A stretch of 64,000 bases of DNA, taken from Rhodoferax lacus. Its GTDB lineage: Bacteria; Pseudomonadota; Gammaproteobacteria; Burkholderiales; Burkholderiaceae_C. Of this stretch, positions 7,573 through 16,109 are shown one piece after another. How positions within the stretch are numbered: position 1 is the first letter of the stretch; each line of letters begins with the position of its first letter. Made by a program: the position numbers and the translations under genes. The notes beneath the pieces are model-generated. The model was not told where the DNA came from, ran no database searches, and was given only the letters and a program-made list of their open reading frames with translations. The stretch lies in NCBI RefSeq assembly GCF_003415675.1, contig NZ_QFZK01000001.1:1-64000 (forward strand), in the 5' to 3' direction.

Positions 7573-9327
7573 ATGGCAACTTCCCAGTCCAGTCAACCTC
7601 AACCATCCACGCCCGTGGCAACGACTTCGCTTTCCAGCGCGGTGCTGAACACAGCGCTGCTGCAGCTTCGTGGCAGCGCGGCCGCCTCCAACGTCGGTTT
7701 GGTGGGAGACCTATGGCAGCAACTGTTGGATGCTTTGAAAGTGAATGAAGCGGAGCTTTCATTGGCTTTGCTGGAACAGCATGGCGTGGCTGTTTTAGAC
7801 GACAGCCAGTGGAGCCGGGCGCACGTCTTGAGAGACGGCAATGCACTGCACGTGGAGCGCATGGGATGTGTCGTTGTTGGTGTCGACGGCCGGACTTATC
7901 TGCTCACTCCTGATCCGTGGCACCCCAATGCGATAGCCGCCCTAAACCATAGCCGTTTGCAGGATGTGCAACTGGCTTTGGCCAAGGCGGGGCAATGGGA
8001 GCATGCCTTGATCGAGGCACGGGGGCTGGATATGAGCCCGCTCACGGGATCTGGGGGCGGGGACCCAACGCTTGCGTCGGCACAACCGACCAAGGTGCTT
8101 GAGCAAACCGATATCGTGCAGTTCGTGGATGACATCATCTTGCAGGCATACCAGGAAGGCGCCAGCGACATTCACTTTGAGACCCACAGGGCGGGCCTGG
8201 CCGTCAAGTACCGCTTGGACGGTGTCATGGCGCAAGGGGCACGCCTGAACAACCTGCAGCAGAGTGAAGAGGTGGTTTCGCGCATCAAGGTCATGGCCCA
8301 ACTCGACATCACCGAGCGCAGGCGGCCACAGGATGGGCGCATCCATTGGAGCCGACCGGGGCTGGCGGCGTTGGACTTGCGCGTGTCGGTCATGCCCAGC
8401 ATTTTTGGCGAGGATGTAGTGCTTAGATTGCTGGACAAGGCGCAGCTCAAGCAAAGCGCACCTGGCGATGCGCTGGCCGGTTCGGTTCATCCCGTAGCGG
8501 AGCAGAACCTGACATTGAACATGCTGGGTTTTGAGGGCGAGGAAGCAAGCCAGTTGCGTGAGCTGGCAGCGCGCCCACATGGCATGCTGCTCATTACCGG
8601 GCCCACAGGAAGCGGCAAGACAACCACGGTGTATGCGGCCATGTCCGAGGTCAACGATGGCCTGGAAAAGATTGTGACCATTGAAGACCCCGTGGAATAC
8701 GAGTTGTCGGGTGTGTTGCAAATACCGGTCAACGAGCAAAAGGGCTTGACCTTTGCAACCGGTCTGCGCTCCATCTTGCGCCACGATCCCGACAAAATTT
8801 TGGTGGGCGAGATACGGGACGCAGAGACGGCACAGATTGCCGTGCAAAGTTCACTGACAGGGCACCTTGTGTTTACCACGGTGCATGCCAACAGCCTGTT
8901 TGATGTGCTTGGACGCTTTCAACACTTTGGTATTGAACCTTTTGCGCTCGCTTCGGCACTGAACGGTGTTGTGGTGCAGCGACTCATGCGCAAGCTCTGT
9001 CCGCATTGCCAGGATTTGCGTGCACCAACTGACGCGGAAGTGCAGAAGCTCAAGGCATTGGAACTGCAGGTGCCGACTCAGTTTCCTGTGGCAGTGGGCT
9101 GTGAGCAATGCAGGCACACGGGCTACCGGGGGCGTTTTGTGGTGGCAGAAGTCCATGTACTTACCGATGCCGTGCGTGATTTGATTGTGCGCCAGGCTTC
9201 GATGCTGGAGTTGCGTTCTGCTCTATATGCTAATTCTTCCGCGCGCCTGTTGGCGCGGTCTGTCGCGCACGTTGCAGCCGGGCACACAACTTTGGAGGAG
9301 GTGAGCCGTGTGGTCGGGCTGGTTTGA
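7573..9327 (+). CDS. gspE: GspE/PilB-type assembly ATPase
   Basis: A 584-residue secretion ATPase. The N-terminal 180 residues are poorly conserved; the ATPase core has ASDIHFE (Asp box region), Walker A GPTGSGKTTT at about residue 343, Walker B around DPDKILVGEIRD at about 405 and a His box (GHLVFTTVHANS). Two CxxC pairs (CPHC at about 476 and CEQC at about 510) make the tetracysteine zinc motif typical of GspE/PilB. It would drive pseudopilus extension from the cytoplasmic face of GspF. The end overlaps the next gene by 20 bases. Confidence 0.93.
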   Translation: MATSQSSQPQPSTPVATTSLSSAVLNTALLQLRGSAAASNVGLVGDLWQQLLDALKVNEAELSLALLEQHGVAVLDDSQWSRAHVLRDGNALHVERMGCVVVGVDGRTYLLTPDPWHPNAIAALNHSRLQDVQLALAKAGQWEHALIEARGLDMSPLTGSGGGDPTLASAQPTKVLEQTDIVQFVDDIILQAYQEGASDIHFETHRAGLAVKYRLDGVMAQGARLNNLQQSEEVVSRIKVMAQLDITERRRPQDGRIHWSRPGLAALDLRVSVMPSIFGEDVVLRLLDKAQLKQSAPGDALAGSVHPVAEQNLTLNMLGFEGEEASQLRELAARPHGMLLITGPTGSGKTTTVYAAMSEVNDGLEKIVTIEDPVEYELSGVLQIPVNEQKGLTFATGLRSILRHDPDKILVGEIRDAETAQIAVQSSLTGHLVFTTVHANSLFDVLGRFQHFGIEPFALASALNGVVVQRLMRKLCPHCQDLRAPTDAEVQKLKALELQVPTQFPVAVGCEQCRHTGYRGRFVVAEVHVLTDAVRDLIVRQASMLELRSALYANSSARLLARSVAHVAAGHTTLEEVSRVVGLV

Positions 9328-10063
9328 ACGGGTGGACGTTTATATGGGCCGTGGATTGACGATGGTCCGGCGCAGTGGCACACCCGTGAAGGTCTTGGAG
9401 CACCCTATCACTTGGCCTTTGAAACGGGTATTGGCCGGTGTGCTGGAGCCTATTCCAGCTGGTGTGAAACCCGGGCTTTTTAAGAGGCGCATCCGGCTTC
9501 ACATCACGCTTAGCACCAATGTGTGTGAGCTGATTTCCTTTGCGGTCCCACAGGGGGTGCGAAAGTATGGTGAATTGCAGCAGCTGGCGCAGGCCGCCGC
9601 AGCGCAGGCACTGGACAGTGCTGCCGACATAGTTGTTGCGACGGACCCATTCACCCCTGAGCTTGTGGCGAGCCTTGGTGTGCGCTTCTTGGAGGACTTG
9701 CATGCATGGGCAATGGGCTGCGGTGCAGTGGTGGCGTCATTGCAGCCGCTTTGGACAATTGCCAGCCACTGCGCTCTGGCCAGGCGGCCGCAGATTGAAG
9801 GTCTGGCATTGGTGGAGCCGGACGGTGTCACGCTGATTGCATGTCCTGCGGCCAATTGTGCTGTGGCTAACGGCCGTTCACTGAGTGGCATGGCGATTTC
9901 TTTGGAGCCTGGCGAAGAAGCCCGAGCATCGATACTGCGTTGGATGGTTAGCAATGGCTTGAAGGATGATGCCGTTCTGAGTTTGAAATTTGCATTGCAT
10001 GGGACAGGCAAGGCCCAAGGTGGTATGCCACGGGTTTGGCCAGAGTATTGGAGTCGGCTTTGA
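9308..10063 (+). CDS. Secretion operon protein in PilM position, unrecognised family
   Basis: A 251-residue soluble protein without a signal peptide or membrane segment. It begins at a GTG overlapping the gspE stop region by 20 bases, with GGAGG nine bases upstream. I do not recognise its family by sequence. Its place between the ATPase and a PilN-like bitopic protein is where an actin-like PilM or the cytoplasmic part of GspL would be expected, and an alternating beta/alpha pattern (VVASLQPLWTIA, IEGLALVEPDGVTLIACP) is compatible with that. The assignment is positional inference. Confidence 0.55.
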   Translation: MWSGWFERVDVYMGRGLTMVRRSGTPVKVLEHPITWPLKRVLAGVLEPIPAGVKPGLFKRRIRLHITLSTNVCELISFAVPQGVRKYGELQQLAQAAAAQALDSAADIVVATDPFTPELVASLGVRFLEDLHAWAMGCGAVVASLQPLWTIASHCALARRPQIEGLALVEPDGVTLIACPAANCAVANGRSLSGMAISLEPGEEARASILRWMVSNGLKDDAVLSLKFALHGTGKAQGGMPRVWPEYWSRL

Positions 10064-10635
10064 TCCCGGTGCGAATCAATTTCATACAAGACAGGCATTG
10101 GCGGCTGGTCTGGGCGGGTGCGTTGCTGCCAATTCTGGCCATGCTGGGTGTGCTCGGTTTGCAGTGGGTTGACGTGCGGCGAGAGATGGAAACGGAAGGG
10201 CGCGCCATTGCGACAGCACAGGCTGAGATGCAACGTCTGCGTGCGCCTGCGATTGCCAAGCCGGATCCGCGTTACGCAAGTGCCATGCAAGCTGCACAAC
10301 AATTGCAGCTGGATCTGAACCCGGCATTTGCTGCTGTCGAGAACCTGAAAATTGCCGGCGTGCGGCTGACTGGTATGAGCTTGGACACCAAGGCAGACAT
10401 TCTTCGGCTGGACTATGAGATGGACTCCCTGGCCCAGGCCACACAAGTCACAGAACAACTCAATGCGGGCTTTGAGTCAAAGCCCTGGAAGTTGGGCGGA
10501 GTGTCGGCTGCCCAGTCATCCCTTAAACCCGGGCCGGGTAATTTGGCATATACGCTGGGCGGCCAAACCCAGATTCAGCAAGGCCAAGTCTTCAAGGCGC
10601 ATTGGAGTGTTCGTGTCAGTGTGATCGTGCAGTAG
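10060..10635 (+). CDS. PilN-like bitopic assembly protein
   Basis: A protein of about 191 residues with a short cytoplasmic N-terminus (residues INFIQDRHW), one membrane helix (WAGALLPILAMLGVLGL), a coiled coil and a C-terminal alpha/beta domain. This is the PilN / GspL C-terminal layout. The start is uncertain: a TTG at 10060 overlaps the preceding stop (TTGA) and has GGAG six bases upstream; a GTG at 10069 and TTG codons further upstream are alternatives. It is the last gene of the secretion operon; a toxin remnant on the opposite strand begins immediately after its stop. Confidence 0.62.
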   Translation: MIPVRINFIQDRHWRLVWAGALLPILAMLGVLGLQWVDVRREMETEGRAIATAQAEMQRLRAPAIAKPDPRYASAMQAAQQLQLDLNPAFAAVENLKIAGVRLTGMSLDTKADILRLDYEMDSLAQATQVTEQLNAGFESKPWKLGGVSAAQSSLKPGPGNLAYTLGGQTQIQQGQVFKAHWSVRVSVIVQ

Positions 10636-10719
10636 TCAGCGTAGCCAAGTGGGGCATGCCTGTTTTGATTTCACCTGACCGGCTGCCGGGCCACACCAAA
10701 TGAAGGTGTCGAGAATCAT
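10636..10719 (-). pseudogene. Truncated VapC-like toxin stub
   Basis: Directly downstream of the antitoxin gene, an ATG overlaps the antitoxin stop (ATGA), the usual coupling in toxin-antitoxin operons. The 27-codon frame reads MILDTFIW then loses any family character and stops at 10636. MILDTxxxW is the start of PIN-domain VapC toxins, including the first catalytic Asp. The rest of the toxin, with the remaining acidic active-site residues, is missing and is replaced by the end of the secretion operon on the other strand. Confidence 0.5.
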
Positions 10720-10973
10720 GCCCATAGATCGGACACCGTATCGCTAAAACCTTCCCGGCTGTCCTTCAGCCACGTCTTTGCTTGTACCGCGGTCAGTGCT
10801 GGAAACGTCAAGCCGGCGAACGCCTGGGCGGCTGTCAGGGTCTTTTGCAGCGGCATGATTTGGGCAATCAAGGTGTGGTTGCGCTCTATCGTGACCGTCT
10901 CACCACGCTTGAAAAAACGGTCCAGAATTTCACGGGTATTTCTGGTCAACTCGGTAGCGCTAATGGTTGGCAT
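10716..10973 (-). CDS. Phd/YefM-family antitoxin (orphan)
   Basis: An 85-residue protein beginning MPTISATELTRNTREILDRF, the DNA-binding N-terminus of the Phd/YefM antitoxin family; the segment TVTIERNHTLIAQIMPL is the conserved beta hairpin. The C-terminal half should wrap a toxin, but the toxin gene that follows with an ATGA overlap is cut to 27 codons. Antitoxins of this family usually repress their own promoter, and a 13-base palindrome lies about 40 bases upstream. With no toxin, it may be a solitary regulator, an anti-addiction remnant, or decaying. Confidence 0.8.
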   Translation of the reverse strand: MPTISATELTRNTREILDRFFKRGETVTIERNHTLIAQIMPLQKTLTAAQAFAGLTFPALTAVQAKTWLKDSREGFSDTVSDLWA

Positions 10974-11013
10974 AGCTCGGGCCTCTTTTCATTGCGTACA
11001 AGTGCGAATTCTA

Positions 11014-11026
11014 TGCATTCGATGCA
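11014..11026. promoter_or_regulatory. Palindrome, candidate antitoxin operator
   Basis: The sequence TGCATTCGATGCA is a perfect inverted repeat (TGCAT, three-base centre, ATGCA) about 41-53 bases upstream of the antitoxin start. Phd/YefM proteins bind short palindromes at their own promoters, so it is a plausible operator. It lies between two divergent genes and could also affect the PhyH-type gene at 11116. Confidence 0.35.
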
Positions 11027-11115
11027 CGTATGGGGCAGGGAGAACGCCAATACGATCCGCGAAGGCCGCTTGCCAATGAACGCTTAGCGGTGCCATTTGC
11101 TGGTGAAATAGCGGT

Positions 11116-11928
11116 ATGACAAACCAGCCCTTTCAACTCCCCACCAGCGCAGTGGCCGACTACCAGCGCGACGGTGCCGTGGTGCTGCGCGGCGTGCTCA
11201 ACGCGGCCCAGGTCGAACAACTGCAGCAGGGCATAGAACACAACCTGGCCCACCTCAGCCCGCTGGCCCAGGTCGCCAGCCAGGGCGATGACCCCGGCAA
11301 GTTCGTGGAAGACTTCTGCACTTGGCAAAGCAATCCAGACTACGAGGCGCTCATGCGCCACTCGGCCTTGCCTGCTGTGGCCAAGCAGCTGATGCAAAGC
11401 GAGACTGTGCGCATTTACCACGACCACTTGCTGGTCAAGGAACCCGGCACCCGCCAGGCCACACCCTGGCACCAGGACCAGCCCTACTACAACGTCAGTG
11501 GCCGCCAGAACGTGAGTCTATGGATCCCGGTGGATGCGGTGAGCCTGGAGAGTACGTTGCGCTTTGTGGCGGGGTCCCATGCAGGCACTTGGTACATGCC
11601 GCGCACCTTCCGCGACAACCAGGCCAAATGGTTTCCGGATGGCACGCTGGCCGAGTTGCCCGCCATCGACGCCAACCCCCAGCAATTTCAGCAACTGGCC
11701 TGGGCCTTGCAGCCCGGCGATGCGGTGGCTTTTCACATGCTCACGCTGCATGCCAGTGGCGGCGTCAGCCCCCAGCAACGCAGGCGTGTGTTCTCGGCGC
11801 GCTTTCTTGGTGATGACGCCCGCCACGCTGTGCGGCCCTGGCGCACCTCACCACCATTTGCGGGCTTGGACCAACGGCTGGCCGATGGGGCGGTGATGGA
11901 GGATGCGCTGTTTCCCCTGGTAGCGTGA
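11116..11928 (+). CDS. Phytanoyl-CoA dioxygenase family protein
   Basis: A 270-residue Fe(II)/2-oxoglutarate-dependent oxygenase of the PhyH family. The HxD iron-binding pair is in TPWHQDQPYYN (around residue 120), the distal His probably in FHMLTLHASGGV and the 2-oxoglutarate-binding Arg in the following RRRVFSARFLGDD. Such enzymes hydroxylate small molecules or lipids; the substrate cannot be predicted here. It stands alone, with no operon partner, between the antitoxin and the converging antiporter gene. Confidence 0.85.
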   Translation: MTNQPFQLPTSAVADYQRDGAVVLRGVLNAAQVEQLQQGIEHNLAHLSPLAQVASQGDDPGKFVEDFCTWQSNPDYEALMRHSALPAVAKQLMQSETVRIYHDHLLVKEPGTRQATPWHQDQPYYNVSGRQNVSLWIPVDAVSLESTLRFVAGSHAGTWYMPRTFRDNQAKWFPDGTLAELPAIDANPQQFQQLAWALQPGDAVAFHMLTLHASGGVSPQQRRRVFSARFLGDDARHAVRPWRTSPPFAGLDQRLADGAVMEDALFPLVA

Positions 11929-11958
11929 GCCCAAGGCAGAGGAGGGCGGACCACCGCG

Positions 11959-13662
11959 TCAGTGCACAGGGTTCGGCACAAAACGTTCCAGCACATGGTC
12001 CGTCATGCCCTTGGCCAGCTCTTCCTCGCCAAAAAACACCATGCCCACCTGTTCATTGCGCAGCAACTGCGACTCTTCCTCGCTGTGCGTGCGCATGATG
12101 ATTTCGATGCCAGGGTTCAGTGTCCTGGCGGTATCGGCCATTTGGCGCACATGCAGGGCGTCTGGGGTGGCAATCACCAGCATGGCGGCATTCGCAATAT
12201 GGGCCTGGATCAGCACAGCTGGTTCGGCGGCGTTGCCGGAGACGGCGGCCCGGCCGCTCTTGCGCAGGTCTTCCACCACATCGCGGTTCTGTTCGGCCAC
12301 CACATAGGGTATGCCGTTGGACTCCAGGGCCCGGGCAATGCGTTTGCCCACGCGGCCGTATCCCACCAGCACCACCTGGCCCTCCAGGTACTTGCGCTCG
12401 GTGGTGCCGGGCAACTCGGCATAGGGGTCCTGGCGCTGTTCCAACTGGCGCGCCAGGCTGGAGCGCCTGAGAATCCAGCGGCGCAGCGGCTCCACCGCGC
12501 GGAACAAAAAGGAGTTCAGCGCAATCGAGATCAGCACACCGGCCAGCACCAGGCTCATGCCCTCTTTGGGCAGCAGCCCCAGCGATACACCGAGGCCGCC
12601 CAGAATGATGGAGAACTCGCCGATTTGTCCCAGACCTGCGGCAATGGTCAGCGCTGTGTTCAGGGGGTAGCGCTGGAGCAGCACCAGGGCCAGCGACACT
12701 AGGGGGTTGCTCACGGTGACGATGGCCACCACGCCCAGCACCCGCAGCGGCTGGTCCAGCAGCACCATCGGGTCCACCGACATGCCCACGGACACGAAGA
12801 ACAGCACCGAGAAGGCATCCCGCAGGGGCAGCGATTCCTGTGCTGCGCGGTGGCTGAATTCCGACTCCCGCATCACCGAGCCGGCAAAAAACGCACCCAG
12901 CGCAAACGAGACACTGAACAGGGCCGAGGCACCGTAGGCAATGCCGATGGCCGTGGCGATCACCGACAGCGTGAACAGCTCGCGCGAGCCGGTGCGCGAC
13001 ACCTGCCAAAACAGCCAGGGCAGCAGGCGCCGCCCGACGATCAGCATCAGCGCGATAAAGGCCGACACCTGCAACAGCGTTTGCCCCACGGTCATCCACA
13101 GCGGCTTTGCATTGCCAACCAGCGCAGCGGGCCCTCCGAGGGCTGTGGCCAGTGGCGGCAGCAGCACCAGCACCATGACGGTGGCCAGGTCCTGCACCAC
13201 CAGCCAGCCCATGGCGATGCGCCCGCTCATGGTGTCCATCTGCCCGCGTGCCTCCAGTGACTTGAGCAGCACCACGGTGCTGGCACAGGCCAGTGCCAGG
13301 CCAAAGATGAGCATGCCGCCCACACTCCAGCCCCATTGCCAGGCCATGAACATGCCAAGCCCGGTGGTGACCGCCATTTGCACTACGGCCCCGGGAATGG
13401 CGATGCGCTTGACCGCCAGCAGGTCATCGGGCGAGAAATGCAGGCCCACGCCAAACATCAGCAGCATGATGCCGATCTCCGACAGCTGCGAGGCAATGCT
13501 GATATCGGCCACAAAGCCCGGCGTTGCCGGGCCAATCACCACCCCTGCGATGAGGTAGCCCACCAGCGCAGGTACCTTGATGCGTTCGGCCACAAACCCC
13601 AGTGCCAGGGCGACACAAAAACCGGCGGTCAGGGTGGTTATCAACGAGATGCTGTGATCCAT
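11959..13662 (-). CDS. ybaL: YbaL-type monovalent cation:proton antiporter (CPA2)
   Basis: A 567-residue inner-membrane protein of the CPA2 family. The N-terminal part has about 12 membrane helices with GYLIAGVVIGPATPGFVAD and IGIMLLMFGVGLHFSPDDL, very close to E. coli YbaL as I remember it. The C-terminal part is an RCK/TrkA-N nucleotide-binding domain with GYGRVGKRIARALE (near residue 415), which gates KefB/KefC-type transporters. The start at 13662 (MDHSISLITT) is preferred over an upstream codon that would add 39 residues without membrane or signal character. Proton-coupled K+ or Na+ efflux is the family role. Confidence 0.88.
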   Translation of the reverse strand: MDHSISLITTLTAGFCVALALGFVAERIKVPALVGYLIAGVVIGPATPGFVADISIASQLSEIGIMLLMFGVGLHFSPDDLLAVKRIAIPGAVVQMAVTTGLGMFMAWQWGWSVGGMLIFGLALACASTVVLLKSLEARGQMDTMSGRIAMGWLVVQDLATVMVLVLLPPLATALGGPAALVGNAKPLWMTVGQTLLQVSAFIALMLIVGRRLLPWLFWQVSRTGSRELFTLSVIATAIGIAYGASALFSVSFALGAFFAGSVMRESEFSHRAAQESLPLRDAFSVLFFVSVGMSVDPMVLLDQPLRVLGVVAIVTVSNPLVSLALVLLQRYPLNTALTIAAGLGQIGEFSIILGGLGVSLGLLPKEGMSLVLAGVLISIALNSFLFRAVEPLRRWILRRSSLARQLEQRQDPYAELPGTTERKYLEGQVVLVGYGRVGKRIARALESNGIPYVVAEQNRDVVEDLRKSGRAAVSGNAAEPAVLIQAHIANAAMLVIATPDALHVRQMADTARTLNPGIEIIMRTHSEEESQLLRNEQVGMVFFGEEELAKGMTDHVLERFVPNPVH

Positions 13663-13783
13663 GCAGGGCCTTGTGGGAACTTTCTTGTGATGATGGAAAG
13701 CCCATGTTACAGGCCCGGTGCGCAGCCGCAGCCCATGTGGGGCCACTTGTCGCTGCACGCAAGTGCAGTCCCGCTCCACAGTG

Positions 13784-14662
13784 TCAGCGCAGCGCCCAGT
13801 GCTTCAACAGCGAGTGCGCCACCGCATACGCCGGCGGCGCCAGAAATTTGGCATCAGGTGCGCCCGCCAGAGCCGCCAGCACCTCATCGCGCGTGACCCA
13901 AATTGCACCCTCCAGCTCATCGGTGGCAATGGTCAGCGCATCGCTGTCCACCTGCGCAATGCAGGCCAGCATCAGTTGCGCCGGAAAGGGCCAGGGCTGG
14001 CTGGTGACGTAGCGCACCTGGGTTGCGCGCACACCGGCTTCTTCGAACAGCTCACGGGCCACTGCTTCCTCCATGGTTTCACCCGGCTCCAGAAAGCCGG
14101 CCAGCGCCGAATAGCGGCCTTCGGGCCAGCTGGCCTGGCGCCCGACCAGGGCGCGGCCCGCGTGTTCGGCCACCATGATGACCACCGGGTCCACGCGCGG
14201 AAAGTGTTCGGCCGCGCAGCCGCCGCAACGCCTGCCCCAACCGGCTCTTTGCACGCTCGTAGGCGCACCACATTTGCCGCAAAACCGGTGCTTGCCGTGC
14301 CAGTCAATGAGGCTTCTGGCCGTGCCATAAATGGCCATCTCGGCCGGGCCCAGGGTGGCCAGCACCTGCATCACGCGGGGCGAGCGGAACAGGGGCGCCT
14401 CGATAGTCTGGTTTTCCAGCACAACGAAGCAGGGGGCTCCATCCACCAGGCCCAAAAGGATGGCGTCCGCGCGTGCGTCGGTGGCAGGGGCTGTGGACCA
14501 GTCCAGCGCGCCGTCTTCGGTCAGCACCGGGTCAAAGCCCTGCATGTGCAACCAGCGCGCGCCGTTGTGGCACAGCAGGTCCGCAAGGGCTTGCGGGTCG
14601 GCACGCAGGTGGTCGGCACGGTCCAGGGTGTTGCCGCTAAAGCCGGGCGTCTCAGGTGTCAT
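13784..14662 (-). CDS. nudC: NAD(+)/NADH diphosphatase NudC
   Basis: A 292-residue Nudix hydrolase. It has the four-cysteine zinc site (FCGKCG and RCGGC, spaced about 15 residues), the complete Nudix box beginning GFLEPGETMEEAVARELFEE, and the SQPWPFP motif that distinguishes NADH diphosphatases from other Nudix proteins. It hydrolyses NADH (and, in known members, NAD-capped RNA) to NMNH and AMP. I chose the ATG at 14662; a GTG at 14749 would add 29 residues without conservation. It is a single-gene unit. Confidence 0.92.
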   Translation of the reverse strand: MTPETPGFSGNTLDRADHLRADPQALADLLCHNGARWLHMQGFDPVLTEDGALDWSTAPATDARADAILLGLVDGAPCFVVLENQTIEAPLFRSPRVMQVLATLGPAEMAIYGTARSLIDWHGKHRFCGKCGAPTSVQRAGWGRRCGGCAAEHFPRVDPVVIMVAEHAGRALVGRQASWPEGRYSALAGFLEPGETMEEAVARELFEEAGVRATQVRYVTSQPWPFPAQLMLACIAQVDSDALTIATDELEGAIWVTRDEVLAALAGAPDAKFLAPPAYAVAHSLLKHWALR

Positions 14663-14831
14663 GCGTTTGCCTTGTCTGGTGGTAGCTGCCTTTATAACGC
14701 CGACTGCAGCGCGCATTTCGTGTGGGGCAGCTTTGGAAATGCGTGTCACAGCAATGACATATGGGTGTGCCCCAATGGTACGGGCACAAGTGTCGCATTG
14801 GTCTTGGACAGAACCTCACCTTCTCAAAAAA

Positions 14832-16091
14832 ATGAATACACCCTCTCCCCTGAAACGCCTTGCCCTGGTAATTGCAGTGGTCTCGGCCCTCAGCGCCTGC
14901 AGCGTCATGCACAGCAAGCCGGACGCGCAAGCAGCGGCTGCGTTTACCGTGGCTGTGATTGGCGACGTGCCCTATGGCACCTCACCCACAGATACCCGGC
15001 AAATGGTCTTGCATCCGCGTTTTGTGGCGGCCCTGAACGCCGACGCCGATGTGTCCTTGGTGGCGCACATTGGCGACATCCATGCGGGCAAGCAGTACTG
15101 CACCCAGGAATACAACACGGCCGTGTATGAGCAATGGACGGCGTTCAAGAAGCCACTCGTCTACACCCCTGGCGACAACGAGTGGGCCGACTGCCACAAG
15201 GCCAAGGAAGGTGGGGGCAGCTTCAACAAGGCCACGGGCGTGATTGACTACGTGGTGGATGCCAGCGGCAAGTTCGTGAACCATGCCAAGGGCAACCCGG
15301 TGGCCAACCTGGCGCTGGTGCGCGCCCAGTTTTTTGCCAAGCCCGGTCAGACCCTGGGCGCGCCCCTGCAGGCGCACAGCCAGGCAGTAGAGTTCAACCC
15401 GGCAAACCCGGCGGACAAGGCCTTTGTGGAAAACGTCTGGTGGGAAAAGTCCGGTGTGCTGTTCGTCACCCTGAACATCCCCGGCGGCTCCAACAACGGC
15501 ACCGATCCCTGGTACGGTGCCCCGGCCATGGGCGCCGAGCAGCAGCAGGAAGTAACAGAGCGCACCGCCGCCACGCTGCGCTGGATTGATGCCGCCTACA
15601 ACCGCGCCACGACGCAGGGCTATGTCGGCATGGTGCTGTTGACACAGGCGGACATGTGGGACGTGGACGACGCCGCCAGCGGCGCGGCGCACCTGAGCGG
15701 CTACAAGCCCTACCTGGACAAGATTGCCGAGGGAGCCAAGGCCTATGGCATGCCGGTGCTGATGGTGCAGGGCGACTCGCACACCTACCGCTCTGACAAC
15801 CCGCTGGCCAAGGGTGCGCTGTGCGCCATTGAAGTTGAATCCGGCAAGCCCGCAGTGCCCTGCACGGACAGCCGTGCCGAGGCGATGATCACCGCGCGCA
15901 AGAGCCCGGTTGACGCCTACATGGCCCAGGCCCATGGCTACAAGGTGCCCAACTTTCACCGCATCGTGGTGCATGGCGAAACCCAGCCCCTGGAGTGGCT
16001 GAGCCTGCGCATCGACCCGGGGGCCAACGCAGCCCATGGCCTGGACGCCTTTGGCCCCTTCAGCTGGAAGCGCACGCAGCCTGCCCTGTAA
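14832..16091 (+). CDS. Lipoprotein calcineurin-like phosphoesterase
   Basis: A 419-residue exported protein with a lipoprotein signal peptide (lipobox LSAC, Cys23). Metal-binding motifs of metallophosphoesterases are visible: IGDVPYG, HIGDIHAG and PGDNEW, then later QGDSHTYR. The start at 14832 is fixed by the signal peptide. It would sit in the outer membrane or periplasm. The substrate is unknown; the family includes phosphatases and nucleotidases. It is flanked by genes on the other strand and appears monocistronic. Confidence 0.78.
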   Translation: MNTPSPLKRLALVIAVVSALSACSVMHSKPDAQAAAAFTVAVIGDVPYGTSPTDTRQMVLHPRFVAALNADADVSLVAHIGDIHAGKQYCTQEYNTAVYEQWTAFKKPLVYTPGDNEWADCHKAKEGGGSFNKATGVIDYVVDASGKFVNHAKGNPVANLALVRAQFFAKPGQTLGAPLQAHSQAVEFNPANPADKAFVENVWWEKSGVLFVTLNIPGGSNNGTDPWYGAPAMGAEQQQEVTERTAATLRWIDAAYNRATTQGYVGMVLLTQADMWDVDDAASGAAHLSGYKPYLDKIAEGAKAYGMPVLMVQGDSHTYRSDNPLAKGALCAIEVESGKPAVPCTDSRAEAMITARKSPVDAYMAQAHGYKVPNFHRIVVHGETQPLEWLSLRIDPGANAAHGLDAFGPFSWKRTQPAL

Positions 16092-16109
16092 GCGGCCGCG
16101 GGACCCGCG

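Noticed and set aside
11962-13896. Long plus-strand open frames opposite the YbaL gene
   Set aside because: They mirror the codon bias of the antiporter gene and have His/Gln-rich, low-information translations.
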